DNA of 64,000 nucleotides. Source: Arthrobacter sp. SLBN-112. GTDB lineage: Bacteria; Actinomycetota; Actinomycetes; Actinomycetales; Micrococcaceae. Positions 54,833 to 64,000 of this stretch are shown here, piece by piece; the first letter of the stretch is position 1, and each line of letters opens with the position of its first letter. The notes beneath the pieces are model-generated. The model saw only the letters and a program-made list of their open reading frames with translations, did not search any database and was not told where the DNA came from. The DNA is taken from positions 3,410,001 through 3,474,000 of the forward strand of contig NZ_JAUSXY010000001.1 of NCBI RefSeq assembly GCF_030944625.1, read 5' to 3'. A program made the translations under genes and the position numbers.

Positions 54833-55711
54833 ATGCCTTCCCTTGCCTCCACTGCACCCACCGGCACCCTCACCCCGGGTACCGTGGGCCCGCAGCGTTC
54901 CGTCCCGGCGTCCATCCCCCGTCCGGAGTATGTCGGCAAGCCTGCCCCGGCCAAATTCACCGGCTCGGAGGTCAAGTCCGCCGAAACCATCGAAAAGATC
55001 CGCATCGCCGGACGGATCGCGGCCCAGGCCATCGTCGAGGTCGGCAAGCACATCCAGCCCGGCATCACCACCGATGAACTGGACAAGGTGGGCCACGAAT
55101 TCCTGCTGGACCACCAGGCCTACCCCTCCACGCTCGGCTACCGCGGATTTCCCAAATCCCTGTGCTCGTCGCTGAACGAGGTCATCTGCCACGGCATCCC
55201 GGACAGCACTGTGGTCCAGGACGGCGACATCCTGAACATCGACATTACGGCGTACATCAACGGGGTCCACGGCGACACCAACTACAGGTTCCTGGTGGGT
55301 GACGTGGACGAGGAATCCCGGCTGCTCGTCGAACGCACCCGGGAGTCGCTCAACCGGGCCATCAAGGCGGTGGCCCCGGGGCGGGAAATCAACGTGATCG
55401 GCCGCGCCATCCAGTCCTACGCCAAGCGTTTTGGCTACGGCGTGGTGCGCGACTTCACCGGCCATGGCGTCGGCGAAGCATTCCACACCGGCCTGATCAT
55501 CCCGCACTACGATGCCGCCCCCGCGTACAACACCGTGATCGAAACGGGAATGGTGTTCACGATCGAACCGATGCTCACCCTCGGAACCGTGGAGTGGGAC
55601 ATGTGGAGCGACGACTGGACCGTGGTGACCCGGGACCACAAGCGCACAGCCCAGTTCGAGCACACCCTGCTGGTCACCGAAACCGGTGCGGAAATCCTCA
55701 CCCTGCCGTAG
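54833..55711 (+). CDS. map: Methionine aminopeptidase type I
   Basis: A 292-residue metalloenzyme that removes the initiator Met. The five metal ligands are visible: the two Asp in [16 protein letters not shown], His in [12 protein letters not shown], Glu in VFTIEPML and Glu in QFEHTLLV. A Pro-rich extension of about 45 residues ([18 protein letters not shown]) at the N-terminus marks it as the actinobacterial type 1c form, which may touch the ribosome. ATG 54833 begins the extension. The gene is followed by ppgK after 112 bases. Confidence 0.95.
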   Translation: MPSLASTAPTGTLTPGTVGPQRSVPASIPRPEYVGKPAPAKFTGSEVKSAETIEKIRIAGRIAAQAIVEVGKHIQPGITTDELDKVGHEFLLDHQAYPSTLGYRGFPKSLCSSLNEVICHGIPDSTVVQDGDILNIDITAYINGVHGDTNYRFLVGDVDEESRLLVERTRESLNRAIKAVAPGREINVIGRAIQSYAKRFGYGVVRDFTGHGVGEAFHTGLIIPHYDAAPAYNTVIETGMVFTIEPMLTLGTVEWDMWSDDWTVVTRDHKRTAQFEHTLLVTETGAEILTLP

Positions 55712-55823
55712 TCTGTCCCCTGCCTGCATGCGGCATCCGCTGCCCGTGCAGGCCCAACACCTGTATTTGGGGCCGCCCCAGGGCGCCCCTTCCCTGCCCG
55801 CCCCAGCCTAGAACGGAATCCCA

Positions 55824-56627
55824 TTGGCCAAGAAGGACGAGAAGTCGCACAAGAACGCACCACTGATCGGCATCGACATCGGGGGTACGGGCATCAAGGG
55901 CGGCATTGTCGACCTGAAGAAGGGCAAGCTCCTCGGTGAACGCTTCCGGGTGCCCACCCCCCAGCCCGCCACCCCCGAAGCTGTCGCCGAAGCCGTGGCC
56001 CTCGTGGTCGCCGAACTCTCGGCGCGCCCCGAGGCCCCGGAGGCCGGCTCCCCCGTCGGCGTGACCTTCCCCGGCATCATCCAGCACGGTGTGGTCCACT
56101 CTGCAGCCAACGTTGACAAGAGCTGGCTGGACACGGACATCGATGCACTCCTCACGGAGCGGCTGGGCCGCCCCGTGGAGGTCATCAACGACGCCGATGC
56201 AGCAGGCCTGGCCGAAGCCCGTTACGGCGCCGGCGAAGGCGTCGCAGGCACCGTCCTGGTCATCACCCTGGGCACAGGCATCGGCTCCGCCTTCATCTTC
56301 GACGGCAAACTGGTACCGAACGCGGAGCTGGGACACCTTGAGATCGACGGCTTCGACGCCGAATCGAAAGCCTCAGCCGTAGCCCGGGAACGGGACGGAC
56401 TGTCATGGGAGGAGTACAGCGTGCTGCTGCAGCGGTACTTCTCGCATGTGGAGTTCCTGTTCTCGCCGGAGCTGTTCATCGTCGGCGGCGGAATCTCCAA
56501 GCGCGCGGACGAGTACCTTCCCAACCTCAAGCTCAGGACCCCCATCGTCCCGGCCGTCCTGCGGAACGAGGCCGGCATTGTGGGCGCCGCCCTGGAAATC
56601 GCACTGAAGCACAAACTGGCCAAGTAA
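55824..56627 (+). CDS. ppgK: Polyphosphate glucokinase (PPGK; ROK fold)
   Basis: A 267-residue kinase that phosphorylates glucose, and in Arthrobacter relatives mannose, with inorganic polyphosphate or [21 protein letters not shown] is the phosphate-binding motif, [14 protein letters not shown] holds the sugar-binding Asn-Asp, and [17 protein letters not shown] closes the second phosphate loop. The ROK zinc motif CGxxGC is absent, as in PPGK enzymes. The start is TTG at 55824, with an acceptable GGAA before it; no better ATG exists in frame before the conserved part. The terminator that follows is shared with nrdR. Confidence 0.92.
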   Translation: MAKKDEKSHKNAPLIGIDIGGTGIKGGIVDLKKGKLLGERFRVPTPQPATPEAVAEAVALVVAELSARPEAPEAGSPVGVTFPGIIQHGVVHSAANVDKSWLDTDIDALLTERLGRPVEVINDADAAGLAEARYGAGEGVAGTVLVITLGTGIGSAFIFDGKLVPNAELGHLEIDGFDAESKASAVARERDGLSWEEYSVLLQRYFSHVEFLFSPELFIVGGGISKRADEYLPNLKLRTPIVPAVLRNEAGIVGAALEIALKHKLAK

Positions 56628-56635
56628 GGGTGGTG

Positions 56636-56675
56636 CCGGTGACGGCTGCGGCTTCCCCTCCGCTGCCGTCACCGG
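56636..56675. terminator. Bidirectional terminator between ppgK and nrdR
   Basis: CCGGTGACGGC and GCCGTCACCGG form a perfect 11-bp stem just after ppgK; nrdR ends four bases further on in the opposite direction. Confidence 0.75.
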
Positions 56676-56678
56676 AGC

Positions 56679-57179
56679 TTAGAGAGGGCTCTTCTCGGAA
56701 CTCTTCGGGCCGGCAGCGCCATTTGCGCCTTCCTCGGCCTCGTGGCGAAGCAGGGCAATAGCCGACTCGAAGTCCTCCAGGGACTCGAACGCCTGGTACA
56801 CGCTTGCGAAGCGCAGGTACGCTACCTCGTCCAACTTCTGGAGCGGTCCGAGGATTACCAGGCCTACCTCGTGCGCATCGATTTCGGCGGCGCCGGACGA
56901 GCGGATCTGCTCCTCCACTTCCTGGGCCAGCATGGCGAGATCGTCTTCGCTGACAGGCCGGCCCTGGCATGCTTTACGCACCCCGTTGATCACCTTGCTG
57001 CGGCTGAAGGGTTCGCCGACTCCCGAGCGCTTGATGACGGAGAGGCTGGTGGTTTCCACGGTGGTGAACCGGCGGCCGCATTCGGGACACTGGCGCCGGC
57101 GTCGGATAGCCGAGCCGTCATCCGCCATCCGGCTGTCCACCACGCGGGAGTCGGGGTTGCGGCAGAACGGACAGTACAT
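56679..57179 (-). CDS. nrdR: Transcriptional repressor of ribonucleotide reductase genes
   Basis: A 166-residue NrdR. The zinc ribbon (Cys3, Cys6, Cys31, Cys34: [10 protein letters not shown] and [13 protein letters not shown]) is followed by an ATP-cone domain with [24 protein letters not shown]. NrdR senses ATP/dATP and represses nrd operons through 16-bp palindromic boxes. I start at ATG 57177-57179, the normal NrdR N-terminus; the frame is open further upstream. Two NrdR-box-like sites lie 111-145 bases before the start, pointing to autoregulation. No nrd gene is in the window. Confidence 0.95.
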   Translation of the reverse strand: MYCPFCRNPDSRVVDSRMADDGSAIRRRRQCPECGRRFTTVETTSLSVIKRSGVGEPFSRSKVINGVRKACQGRPVSEDDLAMLAQEVEEQIRSSGAAEIDAHEVGLVILGPLQKLDEVAYLRFASVYQAFESLEDFESAIALLRHEAEEGANGAAGPKSSEKSPL

Positions 57180-57289
57180 GGCGTTTCCCCTCTCACTTCC
57201 GGCGTCGAACGGCAACGGAGCCGGCAGCGCCGTTGGACGGCCTGCCATCCCAGTTTACGGCTACATCTGGGGTAATAACAAGCCTGTAA

Positions 57290-57326
57290 TTACTATATGT
57301 AGTGGCCGGGACGCTATATGTAGTGG
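57290..57326. promoter_or_regulatory. Two NrdR-box-like sites upstream of nrdR
   Basis: ACTATATGTAGT at 57292-57303 and GCTATATGTAGT at 57313-57324 match the core of the NrdR box (ACACWATATATWGTGT) and are 21 bp apart, two helical turns. On the minus strand the first includes TATAGT, a good -10 hexamer. They lie between hisD and nrdR, so nrdR is the only gene they can serve in that direction. Confidence 0.7.
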
Positions 57327-58700
57327 CTATCCGCGGACAGGGAACCGTGCACTCACTGCGTCCCCGTGGGCAGGCAGGTCCTCGGCCAGGGACAGACTCA
57401 CAATATGGCCGCTGACCTCCGCCAACGCCTCCCGGCTGTAGTTGACCACCTGGATGGCGCGCAGGAACGTGGTGACGTTCAGGCCGGATGAAAAGGCAGC
57501 AGTCCCGCTGGTGGGCAGGACGTGGTTCGAGCCTGCGCAGTAGTCGCCCAGGCTGACCGGGCTGTAGTCCCCCACGAAGATCGCGCCGGCATTCCGAATC
57601 CGCGCGGCCACGGCGGCGGCGTCCCGCGTCATGATCTCCAGGTGCTCGGCGGCGTAGGCATCGCACGCGGCAATACCCTGGTCCAGGTTGTCCACCAGGA
57701 CGACGCCGGACTGGGGACCGGACAGCGCCTCCCGGACCCGGGCGGAGTGCTTGGTTGCGGCGGCCTGCAGTTCCAGCTCGGCGCGCACCGCCGTGGCCAG
57801 CGGCTCGGAATCGGTGACCAGGACCGATGCCGCCTTGGGGTCGTGCTCGGCCTGGCTCAGCAGGTCCGCGGCCACCAGCGCCGGCTGCGCGGAATCATCG
57901 GCCAGGATGGCGATCTCCGTGGTTCCTGCCTCGGAATCGATGCCCACCACACCCTTGACCAGGCGCTTGGCGGTGGCGACGAAGATGTTGCCGGGCCCGG
58001 TCACCACGTCCACGGGCTCCAGCGCGGGACCGGCGTCAGCGGCCTCCACGCCGTAGGCAAACGCGGCGATGGCCTGCGCCCCGCCGATGCCGTAGACCTC
58101 AGTGATGCCCAGCAGCGCCGCGGCGGCAAGGATAGTGGGGTGCGGCAGGCCGCCGAACTCCTTCTGCGGCGGTGAAGCAAGGGCGATGGATTCCACCCCC
58201 GCCGCCAGCGCCGGCACCACGTTCATGATCACCGAGGACGGGTACACGGCCAGGCCGCCGGGAACATACAGCCCCACGCGCGCCACGGGCACCCAGTTCT
58301 GGCTGACGACGGCGCCGTCGCCCAGTTCGACATCGACGTTGCGGGGACGTTGCCGGTCGGCGAATTTCCGTGCCCGGCTGATGGATTCCTCCAATGCTGC
58401 CCGGACATCCGGGTCGAGCCCGTCCAGGGCTGAGGCGATCGCCTCCCGGGGAACCAGCGGATGGCGCTGCTGCACGCCGTCGAACTTTTCTGCAAGGTCC
58501 GCCAGCGCCGCGAAACCGCGCTGCCGGACGGCAGCGATGATGTCCAGGACCTTTTCCTCTGCATCCGCCACAGTCTGGCCCTTGGCGCGTGGAACGGCGG
58601 CGCGCAGGGCCGCGAGCGTCAGGGTGCGGCCCCGAAGGTCGATGGTGCGGAAGTCGACGGCGGCTGTCACGGGGGCAAGTGGCTGCGGGGAAGTGGTCAC
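57327..58700 (-). CDS. hisD: Histidinol dehydrogenase
   Basis: A 457-residue zinc enzyme that oxidises histidinol to histidine in two NAD+ steps. [30 protein letters not shown] (zinc-binding His), [12 protein letters not shown] and [17 protein letters not shown] are the family blocks with the catalytic His residues. The start is GTG at the 58700 end. No other his gene is in the window after it; nrdR follows downstream, and the NrdR boxes begin right after its stop. The small membrane protein gene upstream ends four bases before this start, so they are probably co-transcribed. Confidence 0.95.
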   Translation of the reverse strand: MTTSPQPLAPVTAAVDFRTIDLRGRTLTLAALRAAVPRAKGQTVADAEEKVLDIIAAVRQRGFAALADLAEKFDGVQQRHPLVPREAIASALDGLDPDVRAALEESISRARKFADRQRPRNVDVELGDGAVVSQNWVPVARVGLYVPGGLAVYPSSVIMNVVPALAAGVESIALASPPQKEFGGLPHPTILAAAALLGITEVYGIGGAQAIAAFAYGVEAADAGPALEPVDVVTGPGNIFVATAKRLVKGVVGIDSEAGTTEIAILADDSAQPALVAADLLSQAEHDPKAASVLVTDSEPLATAVRAELELQAAATKHSARVREALSGPQSGVVLVDNLDQGIAACDAYAAEHLEIMTRDAAAVAARIRNAGAIFVGDYSPVSLGDYCAGSNHVLPTSGTAAFSSGLNVTTFLRAIQVVNYSREALAEVSGHIVSLSLAEDLPAHGDAVSARFPVRG

Positions 58701-58704
58701 CGGA

Positions 58705-59238
58705 CTATTTTACGGCGATGTTCCCGGCCGCAGTTCCCCCGGCGCTGCCGTCCGGCTTCCGGCCCGCCATACCCACCAGCTCCAAGACGAAGACCGACAC
58801 TGCCGTGGCAGCCGGCCACAGCAGCAGCACAGGCAACGCCCGGAGCGAGAAGGCGATGCTGGCGTTCGCTGAGGTGTCCACCGCCGGGCCCCAGAGCCGG
58901 GCCGCGAGAAGACCGGTTCCCCAGGCAACCAGGCTGCCCGCTACCGCTCCGACCAGGCCGGCCAACAACGCCGCCCGGGGGTCCGGACGCTTACCGTCCG
59001 CCAGGAACACCGCCAGCAGGCAGCCGGCCAGCACCTGGATCCCGGCGAGTGTCAGGTCGCGCGGAAGCCACACCAACGGAGCTGTGCCCGAGGCCAGGGA
59101 GGGGTTCCCGGTGATCAGGTTCAATCCCCCCGGGGCCAGGAGCCACCAGAGGAGGCCGGCCGGAACGCCTGCCGCCGCGGGGACCAGCAGCAGGGACCAT
59201 GGCAGCTGCCGCCGCGCGGGGCGGGCAAAGTTCGTCAT
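58705..59238 (-). CDS. Membrane protein of unknown function upstream of hisD
   Basis: A 177-residue protein with four hydrophobic segments, starting [36 protein letters not shown]. The layout (a first helix with [13 protein letters not shown], then a long polar loop and three close helices) recalls the actinobacterial DUF2567 type, but I do not claim that. I chose ATG 59236-59238, since the frame before it shows no conserved start. It ends four bases before hisD, which suggests one transcript. The function is unknown. Confidence 0.65.
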   Translation of the reverse strand: MTNFARPARRQLPWSLLLVPAAAGVPAGLLWWLLAPGGLNLITGNPSLASGTAPLVWLPRDLTLAGIQVLAGCLLAVFLADGKRPDPRAALLAGLVGAVAGSLVAWGTGLLAARLWGPAVDTSANASIAFSLRALPVLLLWPAATAVSVFVLELVGMAGRKPDGSAGGTAAGNIAVK

Positions 59239-59339
59239 GAAAGACACCTTAACAAAGGTTCCTGCGGAGCCCATCAGGGGTTCCACGGCTGCGTGTTTTC
59301 CCGCCTGGCCCGGGGGCCCATACGCTTGGGGAAAGAGAT

Positions 59340-59864
59340 ATGCCACTTAGTGCAGGAGTTCCGGTGACCGACAACAGCGAGCCCTTTGAGCAGACGTTCC
59401 GGGAGATGTTCCGTCGGCATGCCGCAGGCGTCGCCATCATCACCGTGAACTACCAGGACGAGCCCTACGGGTTCACCGCCACGTCGGTGGCCTCACTGTC
59501 CGCCAAACCGCCGCGCTTCACGTTCAATATGGCCCGCAGTTCCAGGTCCTGGCCCGCCGTTGCCAACACCCAGTACCTGGGAGTCCACATGCTGGGCCTG
59601 GAAAACCAGGAGTTGGCAGCCCGCTTCGCCAGGCCGGGCAACCGGTTCGAGGGCAACCACTGGGAAATCGGGCCCCACGGGGTGCCCATCCTGAAGGATG
59701 TGGCCGGCTGGCTGATCGGCGAGGTGCAGATGCGGCTGTCCTTCGAAAACAACGCCGTGGTGGTGGTCCAGGTGGTGGACGGCCAGGTGGGCGGCGACGG
59801 TGCGCCGCTGCTGTACCACGGCGGCGCCTACGGGCAGCCCGTTCCGCTGGACTACGAAATCTAG
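59340..59864 (+). CDS. Flavin reductase family protein
   Basis: A 174-residue FMN-binding split-barrel protein. FREMFRRHAAGVAIITVNYQDEPYGFTATSVASLSAKPPRFTFNMARSS is the flavin-binding stretch of the NADH:FMN reductase components. It would supply reduced flavin to a monooxygenase, but no such partner is near. ATG 59340 is used; the GTG at 59364 (VTDNSEPFEQTF) is an alternative close to the conserved start. It is divergent from the membrane protein gene and converges with dnaE. Confidence 0.85.
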   Translation: MPLSAGVPVTDNSEPFEQTFREMFRRHAAGVAIITVNYQDEPYGFTATSVASLSAKPPRFTFNMARSSRSWPAVANTQYLGVHMLGLENQELAARFARPGNRFEGNHWEIGPHGVPILKDVAGWLIGEVQMRLSFENNAVVVVQVVDGQVGGDGAPLLYHGGAYGQPVPLDYEI

Positions 59865-59913
59865 CGGCCTCCGGCCTTGGCGCCGGGCTGCCGTGCCCGG
59901 GGCTAAAGGCGCG

Positions 59914-59945
59914 GGCGACGCCGGAAGCCGGCTTCCGGCGTCGCC
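59914..59945. terminator. Bidirectional terminator between the flavin reductase gene and dnaE
   Basis: GGCGACGCCGGAAG and CTTCCGGCGTCGCC form a perfect 14-bp stem around CCGG. It lies nine bases beyond the dnaE stop on the minus strand. Confidence 0.8.
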
Positions 59946-59953
59946 CTCCCCTG

Positions 59954-62900
59954 TCAGGCGTCCAGGCAGGCCGGGCCCAGCAGCACTTTCAAATCACCGA
60001 ACAGGGACGGGCTGGGGTTCACCCGCAGGTGGACCGGCAGGCCCATGATCTCCGTGCGGGTGTCGCCCTGCAAATGCAGCCGCACTTCCGAGTTGCCCCG
60101 GTGCGTGCGCAGCACATCACCCAGTTCCGTGACTACGGCCTCGGTGGCCTTGTAAGTGGGCATGGTGATGACCAGCGGCCCGTGCAGGCCCTCGCTCAGG
60201 TCCGGAACGGACAATTCCATGCAGTTCAAGGTGATCGCGCCGTCATCGCGCTTTTGCAGGCGGCCCTTGACCACCACGATCAGGTCCTCCGCGAGCACGG
60301 AGGCGATGGGTCCGTAAACCTGGCCAAAGAACATGACTTCGATGGAACCGCCCAGGTCCTCGATCTCGGCCCGGGCGTAGGCGTTGCCGCTGGCTTTGGC
60401 GATGCGGCGGCTCAGCGAGGTGATCATGCCGGCGATGGTGATGATCGCGCCGTCCTGCGGCCCGTCCTCGCCGATGATGCTGGTGATGCTCATTTCCGCG
60501 TGCTGGCTCAGCAGCCCTTCGAGGCCCTGCAACGGGTGGTCCGAGACGTACAGGCCCAGCATGTCCCGCTCGAAGGACAGCTTGTCCTTCTTCTCCCACT
60601 CGGGCAGGTCCGGGATCTCGATGCTGAGCGACGCTTCCGATTCGGCTTCCTCAAAGCCGGCGAAGAGGTCGAACTGGCCGATTGCCTCGTTCCGCTTCAA
60701 GGTGATGACGGAGTCGATGGCTTCTTCGTGGATCATGGCCAGCGCACGCCGGTGGTGGCCCAGCGAGTCGAAGGCCCCGGACTTGATCAGGGATTCGATG
60801 GTCCTCTTGTTGCAGACCACCGCCGGCACCTTCATCAGGTAGTCCTTGAAGGACGTGTAGGCGCCTTCGCTCTCACGTGCGGTGACCATGGCCTCGACGG
60901 CGTTGGCACCCACGTTGCGGATGGCGCCCATGCCGAAGCGGATGTCATTGCCCACAGGGGTGAAGTTCAGGGCGGACTCGTTGACATCCGGCGGAAGCAC
61001 CGTGATGCCCATGCGCCGGCATTCGTTCAGGTAGATGGCGGACTTGTCCTTGTCGTCGCCGACGGAGGTCAGCAGTGCCGCCATGTACTCGGGGGCGTAG
61101 TGCGCTTTCAGGTAAGCGGTCCAGTAGGAGATGACCCCATACGCGGCGGAGTGGGCCTTGTTGAAGGCATAGTCGGAGAAGGGCAGGAGGATGTCCCAGA
61201 GGGTCTTGACCGCCTCCATGGAGTAGCCGTTGTCCTGCATGCCCTGGGAGAATCCGGCGAACTGCTTATCCAGTTCCGACTTCTTTTTCTTGCCCATGGC
61301 GCGCCGGAGGATGTCTGCCTGGCCCAGCGAGTAGCCGGCCAGCTTCTGCGCCACGGCCATCACCTGCTCCTGGTACACGATCAGGCCATACGTTCCGCCG
61401 AGGATCTCCTTGAGCGGTTCCTCCAGTTCCGGGTGGATGGGGATGACTTCCTGGATCCCGTTCTTGCGCAGCGCGTAGTCGGTGTGGGCGTTGGCGCCCA
61501 TGGGGCCGGGCCGGTACAGCGCCAGCACCGCGGAGATGTCTTCGAAGTTGTCAGGCTTCATGAGCTTGAGCAGGGACCGCATGGGGCCGCCGTCGAGCTG
61601 GAACACGCCCAGGGTGTCACCGCGGGCCAGGAGTTCGTAGGACGGGGCGTCGTCGAGCTCGAGGTTTTCCAGGTCCAGCTCGATGCCGCGGTTCATCTTG
61701 ATGTTCTCGAGGGCATCGGAAATGATCGTCAGGTTCCGCAGGCCCAGGAAGTCCATCTTGATCAGGCCAAGGCCCTCGGACGTCGGGTAGTCGAACTGGG
61801 TGATCACCTGGCCGTCCTGGAAGCGGCGCATGATGGGGATGACGTCGATGATGGGGTCCGAGGACATGATGACGCCGGCCGCGTGCACGCCCCACTGGCG
61901 CTTCAGGCCTTCGATGCCCAGGGCCGTCTCGAAGACCTTGGCGGCTTCCGGGTCGGTGGCGATCAGCTGCCGGAAGTCGCCGGCCTCGCTGTAGCGCTTG
62001 GCTTCGGGGTTCTGGATGTCCGCGAGCGGAATGTCCTTGGCCATCACGGCGGGAGGCAGGGCCTTGGTCAGCGTCTCGCCCATGCTGAACGGGTAGCCCA
62101 GGACGCGGGAGGAGTCCTTCAGGGCCTGCTTGGTCTTGATGGTGCCGTAGGTGACGATCATGGCGACCCGTTCGTCACCGTACTTGCGGGTCACATAGTC
62201 GATGACTTCCGAGCGGCGCCGGTCATCGAAGTCGACGTCGAAGTCGGGCATGGACACGCGGTCCGGGTTGAGGAAGCGTTCGAAGATCAGGCCGTGGCGC
62301 AGGGGGTCGAGGTCGGTGATGCGCATGGCGTAGGCAACCATGGAACCTGCACCCGAGCCACGGCCGGGGCCAACACGGATGCCGTTGTTCTTGGCCCAGT
62401 TGATGAAGTCGGCAACCACCAGGAAGTAGCCGGGGAACCCCATGGACGTGATGACGCCGAGCTCGTAGTCTGCCTGTTTGCGGACCTCGTCCGGAATGCC
62501 GCCCGGGTAACGGTACTGCAGGCCCTTGTCCACTTCCTTGACCAGCCATGAGGTCTCGTCCTCGCCTGGCGGGCACGGGAACCGGGGCATGAAGTTGGCG
62601 TCCGTGTTGAAGGACACCTCGCAGCGCTCGGCGATCAGCAGGGTGTTGTCGCAGGCGTCCGGGTGGTCGCGGAAAAGCTCGCGCATCTCCTGCGGGGATT
62701 TGAGGTAGTAGCCGCTGCCGGAGAACGCGAACCGGGAGCCGCCGTTGTCATAGGTGGGTTCGAGCAGCGTGGAGCCGGACTGGATGGCCAGCAGGGCCTC
62801 GTGGGCCTTGGCATCGTGCTCGTGGGTGTAGTGGAGGTCGTTGGTGGCCACCAGCGGCAGGTTCAGGTCCTTGGCGAGCCTCAGGAGGTCGCCGGTAACC

Positions 62901-63511
62901 CGCCGTTCAATGTCCAGCCCGTGGTCCATGAGCTCGCAGAAGTAGTTTTCCGCCCCGAAGATGTCCCGGAATTCGGCTGCCGCCTCCAGTGCTTCGCGGT
63001 ACTGGCCGAGCCGGAGCCGGGTCTGCACCTCACCGGAGGGGCATCCGGTGGTGGCGATGAGCCCTTCGGAGTAGGTGTTGAGCAGCTCCCGGTCCAGCCG
63101 CGGCCACTTGCCGAACACGGAATCCAGGGAGGCGATGGAGGAGGCCCGGAAAAGGTTCCGCATGCCCACGTTGTTGTAGCTCAGGAGCGTCATGTGGGTG
63201 TAGGAGCCGCCGCCGGAGACGTCGTCCTTGCGCTGGGACTCATCGCCCCAGCGGACACGTTCCTTGTCCGTGCGGGCGGTGCCGGGCGTTACGTAGGCTT
63301 CGACACCGATGATCGGCTTGATGCCCTTGTCCGTGGCCTTGCGCCAAAAATCGAACGCCCCGAACAAGTAGCCGTGGTCGGTGGTGGCAAGGGCCGGCAT
63401 GCCCAGGCGCTCGGTTTCATCGAACAGCTCGCCCAGGCGGGCAGCTCCATCCAGCATGGAATATTCGGTGTGGGTGTGCAGGTGGACAAACGAATCTTTG
63501 CTGGAACTCAC
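59954..63511 (-). CDS. dnaE: DNA polymerase III alpha subunit
   Basis: A 1185-residue replicative polymerase. The PHP domain opens with FVHLHTHTEYSMLDGA (metal-binding His), the palm has MPDFDVDFDD near residues 420-428 (two catalytic Asp), and a helix-hairpin-helix and OB-fold lie in the C-terminal third (IITIAGMITSLSRRIAKASGNAYARAEIEDLGGSIEV). The length and order match DnaE1 of actinobacteria; DnaE2 (ImuC) is shorter and lies in SOS cassettes. The GTG start is at 63509-63511. It lies 50 bases after an RluA-type synthase gene on the same strand. Confidence 0.96.
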   Translation of the reverse strand: MSSSKDSFVHLHTHTEYSMLDGAARLGELFDETERLGMPALATTDHGYLFGAFDFWRKATDKGIKPIIGVEAYVTPGTARTDKERVRWGDESQRKDDVSGGGSYTHMTLLSYNNVGMRNLFRASSIASLDSVFGKWPRLDRELLNTYSEGLIATTGCPSGEVQTRLRLGQYREALEAAAEFRDIFGAENYFCELMDHGLDIERRVTGDLLRLAKDLNLPLVATNDLHYTHEHDAKAHEALLAIQSGSTLLEPTYDNGGSRFAFSGSGYYLKSPQEMRELFRDHPDACDNTLLIAERCEVSFNTDANFMPRFPCPPGEDETSWLVKEVDKGLQYRYPGGIPDEVRKQADYELGVITSMGFPGYFLVVADFINWAKNNGIRVGPGRGSGAGSMVAYAMRITDLDPLRHGLIFERFLNPDRVSMPDFDVDFDDRRRSEVIDYVTRKYGDERVAMIVTYGTIKTKQALKDSSRVLGYPFSMGETLTKALPPAVMAKDIPLADIQNPEAKRYSEAGDFRQLIATDPEAAKVFETALGIEGLKRQWGVHAAGVIMSSDPIIDVIPIMRRFQDGQVITQFDYPTSEGLGLIKMDFLGLRNLTIISDALENIKMNRGIELDLENLELDDAPSYELLARGDTLGVFQLDGGPMRSLLKLMKPDNFEDISAVLALYRPGPMGANAHTDYALRKNGIQEVIPIHPELEEPLKEILGGTYGLIVYQEQVMAVAQKLAGYSLGQADILRRAMGKKKKSELDKQFAGFSQGMQDNGYSMEAVKTLWDILLPFSDYAFNKAHSAAYGVISYWTAYLKAHYAPEYMAALLTSVGDDKDKSAIYLNECRRMGITVLPPDVNESALNFTPVGNDIRFGMGAIRNVGANAVEAMVTARESEGAYTSFKDYLMKVPAVVCNKRTIESLIKSGAFDSLGHHRRALAMIHEEAIDSVITLKRNEAIGQFDLFAGFEEAESEASLSIEIPDLPEWEKKDKLSFERDMLGLYVSDHPLQGLEGLLSQHAEMSITSIIGEDGPQDGAIITIAGMITSLSRRIAKASGNAYARAEIEDLGGSIEVMFFGQVYGPIASVLAEDLIVVVKGRLQKRDDGAITLNCMELSVPDLSEGLHGPLVITMPTYKATEAVVTELGDVLRTHRGNSEVRLHLQGDTRTEIMGLPVHLRVNPSPSLFGDLKVLLGPACLDA

Positions 63512-63561
63512 CGCACTATTCTAAGCGCTGCCGCTTGGCGGCCCCGCGCAGGCTGCCCGTG

Positions 63562-64000
63562 TCAGGCCTGACCCGATTCCAGCACGTCCAGGGCGTAGGC
63601 CAGGTCCTGCGGGTAATCGCTGGTGACGGTGACGCGCTCCCCCGTCACCGGGTGGTCGAATCCCAGTTGGCGGGCGTGGAGCCACTGCCGGGTGAGCCCC
63701 AGGGTGGCGGCAAGGCGCGGGTCGGCACCGTAGGTGAGGTCGCCGGCGCACGGGTGTCGGAGGGCGGAAAAGTGGACCCTGATCTGGTGCGTCCGGCCCG
63801 TTTCCAGGTGGACTTCCACCAGGCTGGCCTTGCCGAAGGCTTCCAGGACTTCGTAGTGGGTCACTGAGGGGCGGCCGTCCTCGATGACGGCAAAACGCCA
63901 GTCGTGTCCGGGGTGCCGCCCGATGGGGGCGTCGATGGTGCCTGTCAGCGGGTCCGGAAGGCCCTGCACCACCGCGTGGTACACCTTGTCCACCGTGCGC
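63562..64000 (-). CDS. rluD: RluA-family pseudouridine synthase, C-terminal part (5' end outside window)
   Basis: The frame is open to the window edge; what looks like a start at 63991-63993 is an internal Val in [13 protein letters not shown]. The 145 residues seen hold the C-terminal region of RluA/RluD-type synthases: [31 protein letters not shown] is the conserved RTHQIRVH block. The catalytic Asp (HRLD) would be upstream of the window. It likely makes pseudouridines in 23S rRNA, but RluC or RluA cannot be excluded. The order rluD-dnaE is common in actinobacteria. Confidence 0.88.
   Translation of the reverse strand, partial: RTVDKVYHAVVQGLPDPLTGTIDAPIGRHPGHDWRFAVIEDGRPSVTHYEVLEAFGKASLVEVHLETGRTHQIRVHFSALRHPCAGDLTYGADPRLAATLGLTRQWLHARQLGFDHPVTGERVTVTSDYPQDLAYALDVLESGQA

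Noticed and set aside
60029..62551. Long plus-strand frame of 840 codons
   Set aside because: It is antisense to dnaE, a certain gene; the translation has no recognisable motif.

Overview
The window reads as chromosomal core DNA of a high-GC Gram-positive bacterium of the Arthrobacter / Pseudarthrobacter group (Micrococcaceae). The evidence is the strong G+C bias, many GTG starts, and a set of families typical of actinobacteria: SepH, DUF4191, DUF3817, DUF5998, DUF7455, a single-gene CydDC, a glnA-glnE-glnA2 cluster, a PPGK-type polyphosphate glucokinase, a tricorn-like protease and a DUF222/HNH (13E12-type) protein. I found no rRNA, tRNA, insertion sequence, prophage or CRISPR array.

Layout. 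1-3.5 kb: 3' end of sepH, a RibD/DHFR-like reductase, a frameshifted DUF222-HNH gene and a 47-bp tandem repeat array. 3.5-13.3 kb: tdk / phosphodiesterase / DUF5998 (minus), a GNAT-acyl-CoA-synthetase (Pat-like) fusion divergent from parC, and an ABC-2 exporter pair. 13.4-21.8 kb: a DinB-like protein, the cydA-cydB-cydDC operon for cytochrome bd (cydDC carries a frameshift), and a divergent blaI-M56 peptidase pair. Three TTCTAC-N5-GTAGAA palindromes lie between cydA and blaI. 21.8-26 kb: a second repeat array (44 bp), parE, a DUF7455 protein and the primary sigma factor. 26-31.8 kb: a frameshifted DUF4192 gene, an MFS carrier, PAC2 and pepA. 32-46.3 kb: lpdA, sucB, a membrane protein, OsmC, a large tricorn-like protease, a TIGR01777 epimerase, a Ser/Thr kinase, lipB-lipA and small membrane proteins. 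46.4-53.2 kb: nitrogen assimilation (GlnR box, glnA, glnE, glnA2). 53.4-64 kb: panB, a 54-aa SPOR-like protein, map, ppgK, nrdR with its own NrdR boxes, hisD, a membrane protein, a flavin reductase, dnaE and the C-terminus of an RluA-family pseudouridine synthase.

How the genes work together. LipB/LipA make lipoyl groups, SucB carries them on two lipoyl domains, and LpdA reoxidises them. GlnE would adenylylate GlnA at its conserved Tyr402, while GlnA2 lacks that tyrosine; a full four-element GlnR box stands before glnA. CydAB is the bd oxidase and CydDC its assembly exporter; the shared palindromes suggest that BlaI controls this oxidase as well as its own operon. ParC and ParE, though 10 kb apart and convergent, form topoisomerase IV.

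Three genes (DUF222-HNH, cydDC, DUF4192) are each broken by one extra G/C in a G/C-rich run. That pattern could be real decay or uncorrected sequence error. The most rewarding signals are regulatory: the BlaI-type operators at cydA, the GlnR box at glnA, the paired NrdR boxes before nrdR, and two tandem arrays sharing a GTTGAGC(Y)TGTCGAAAC core.
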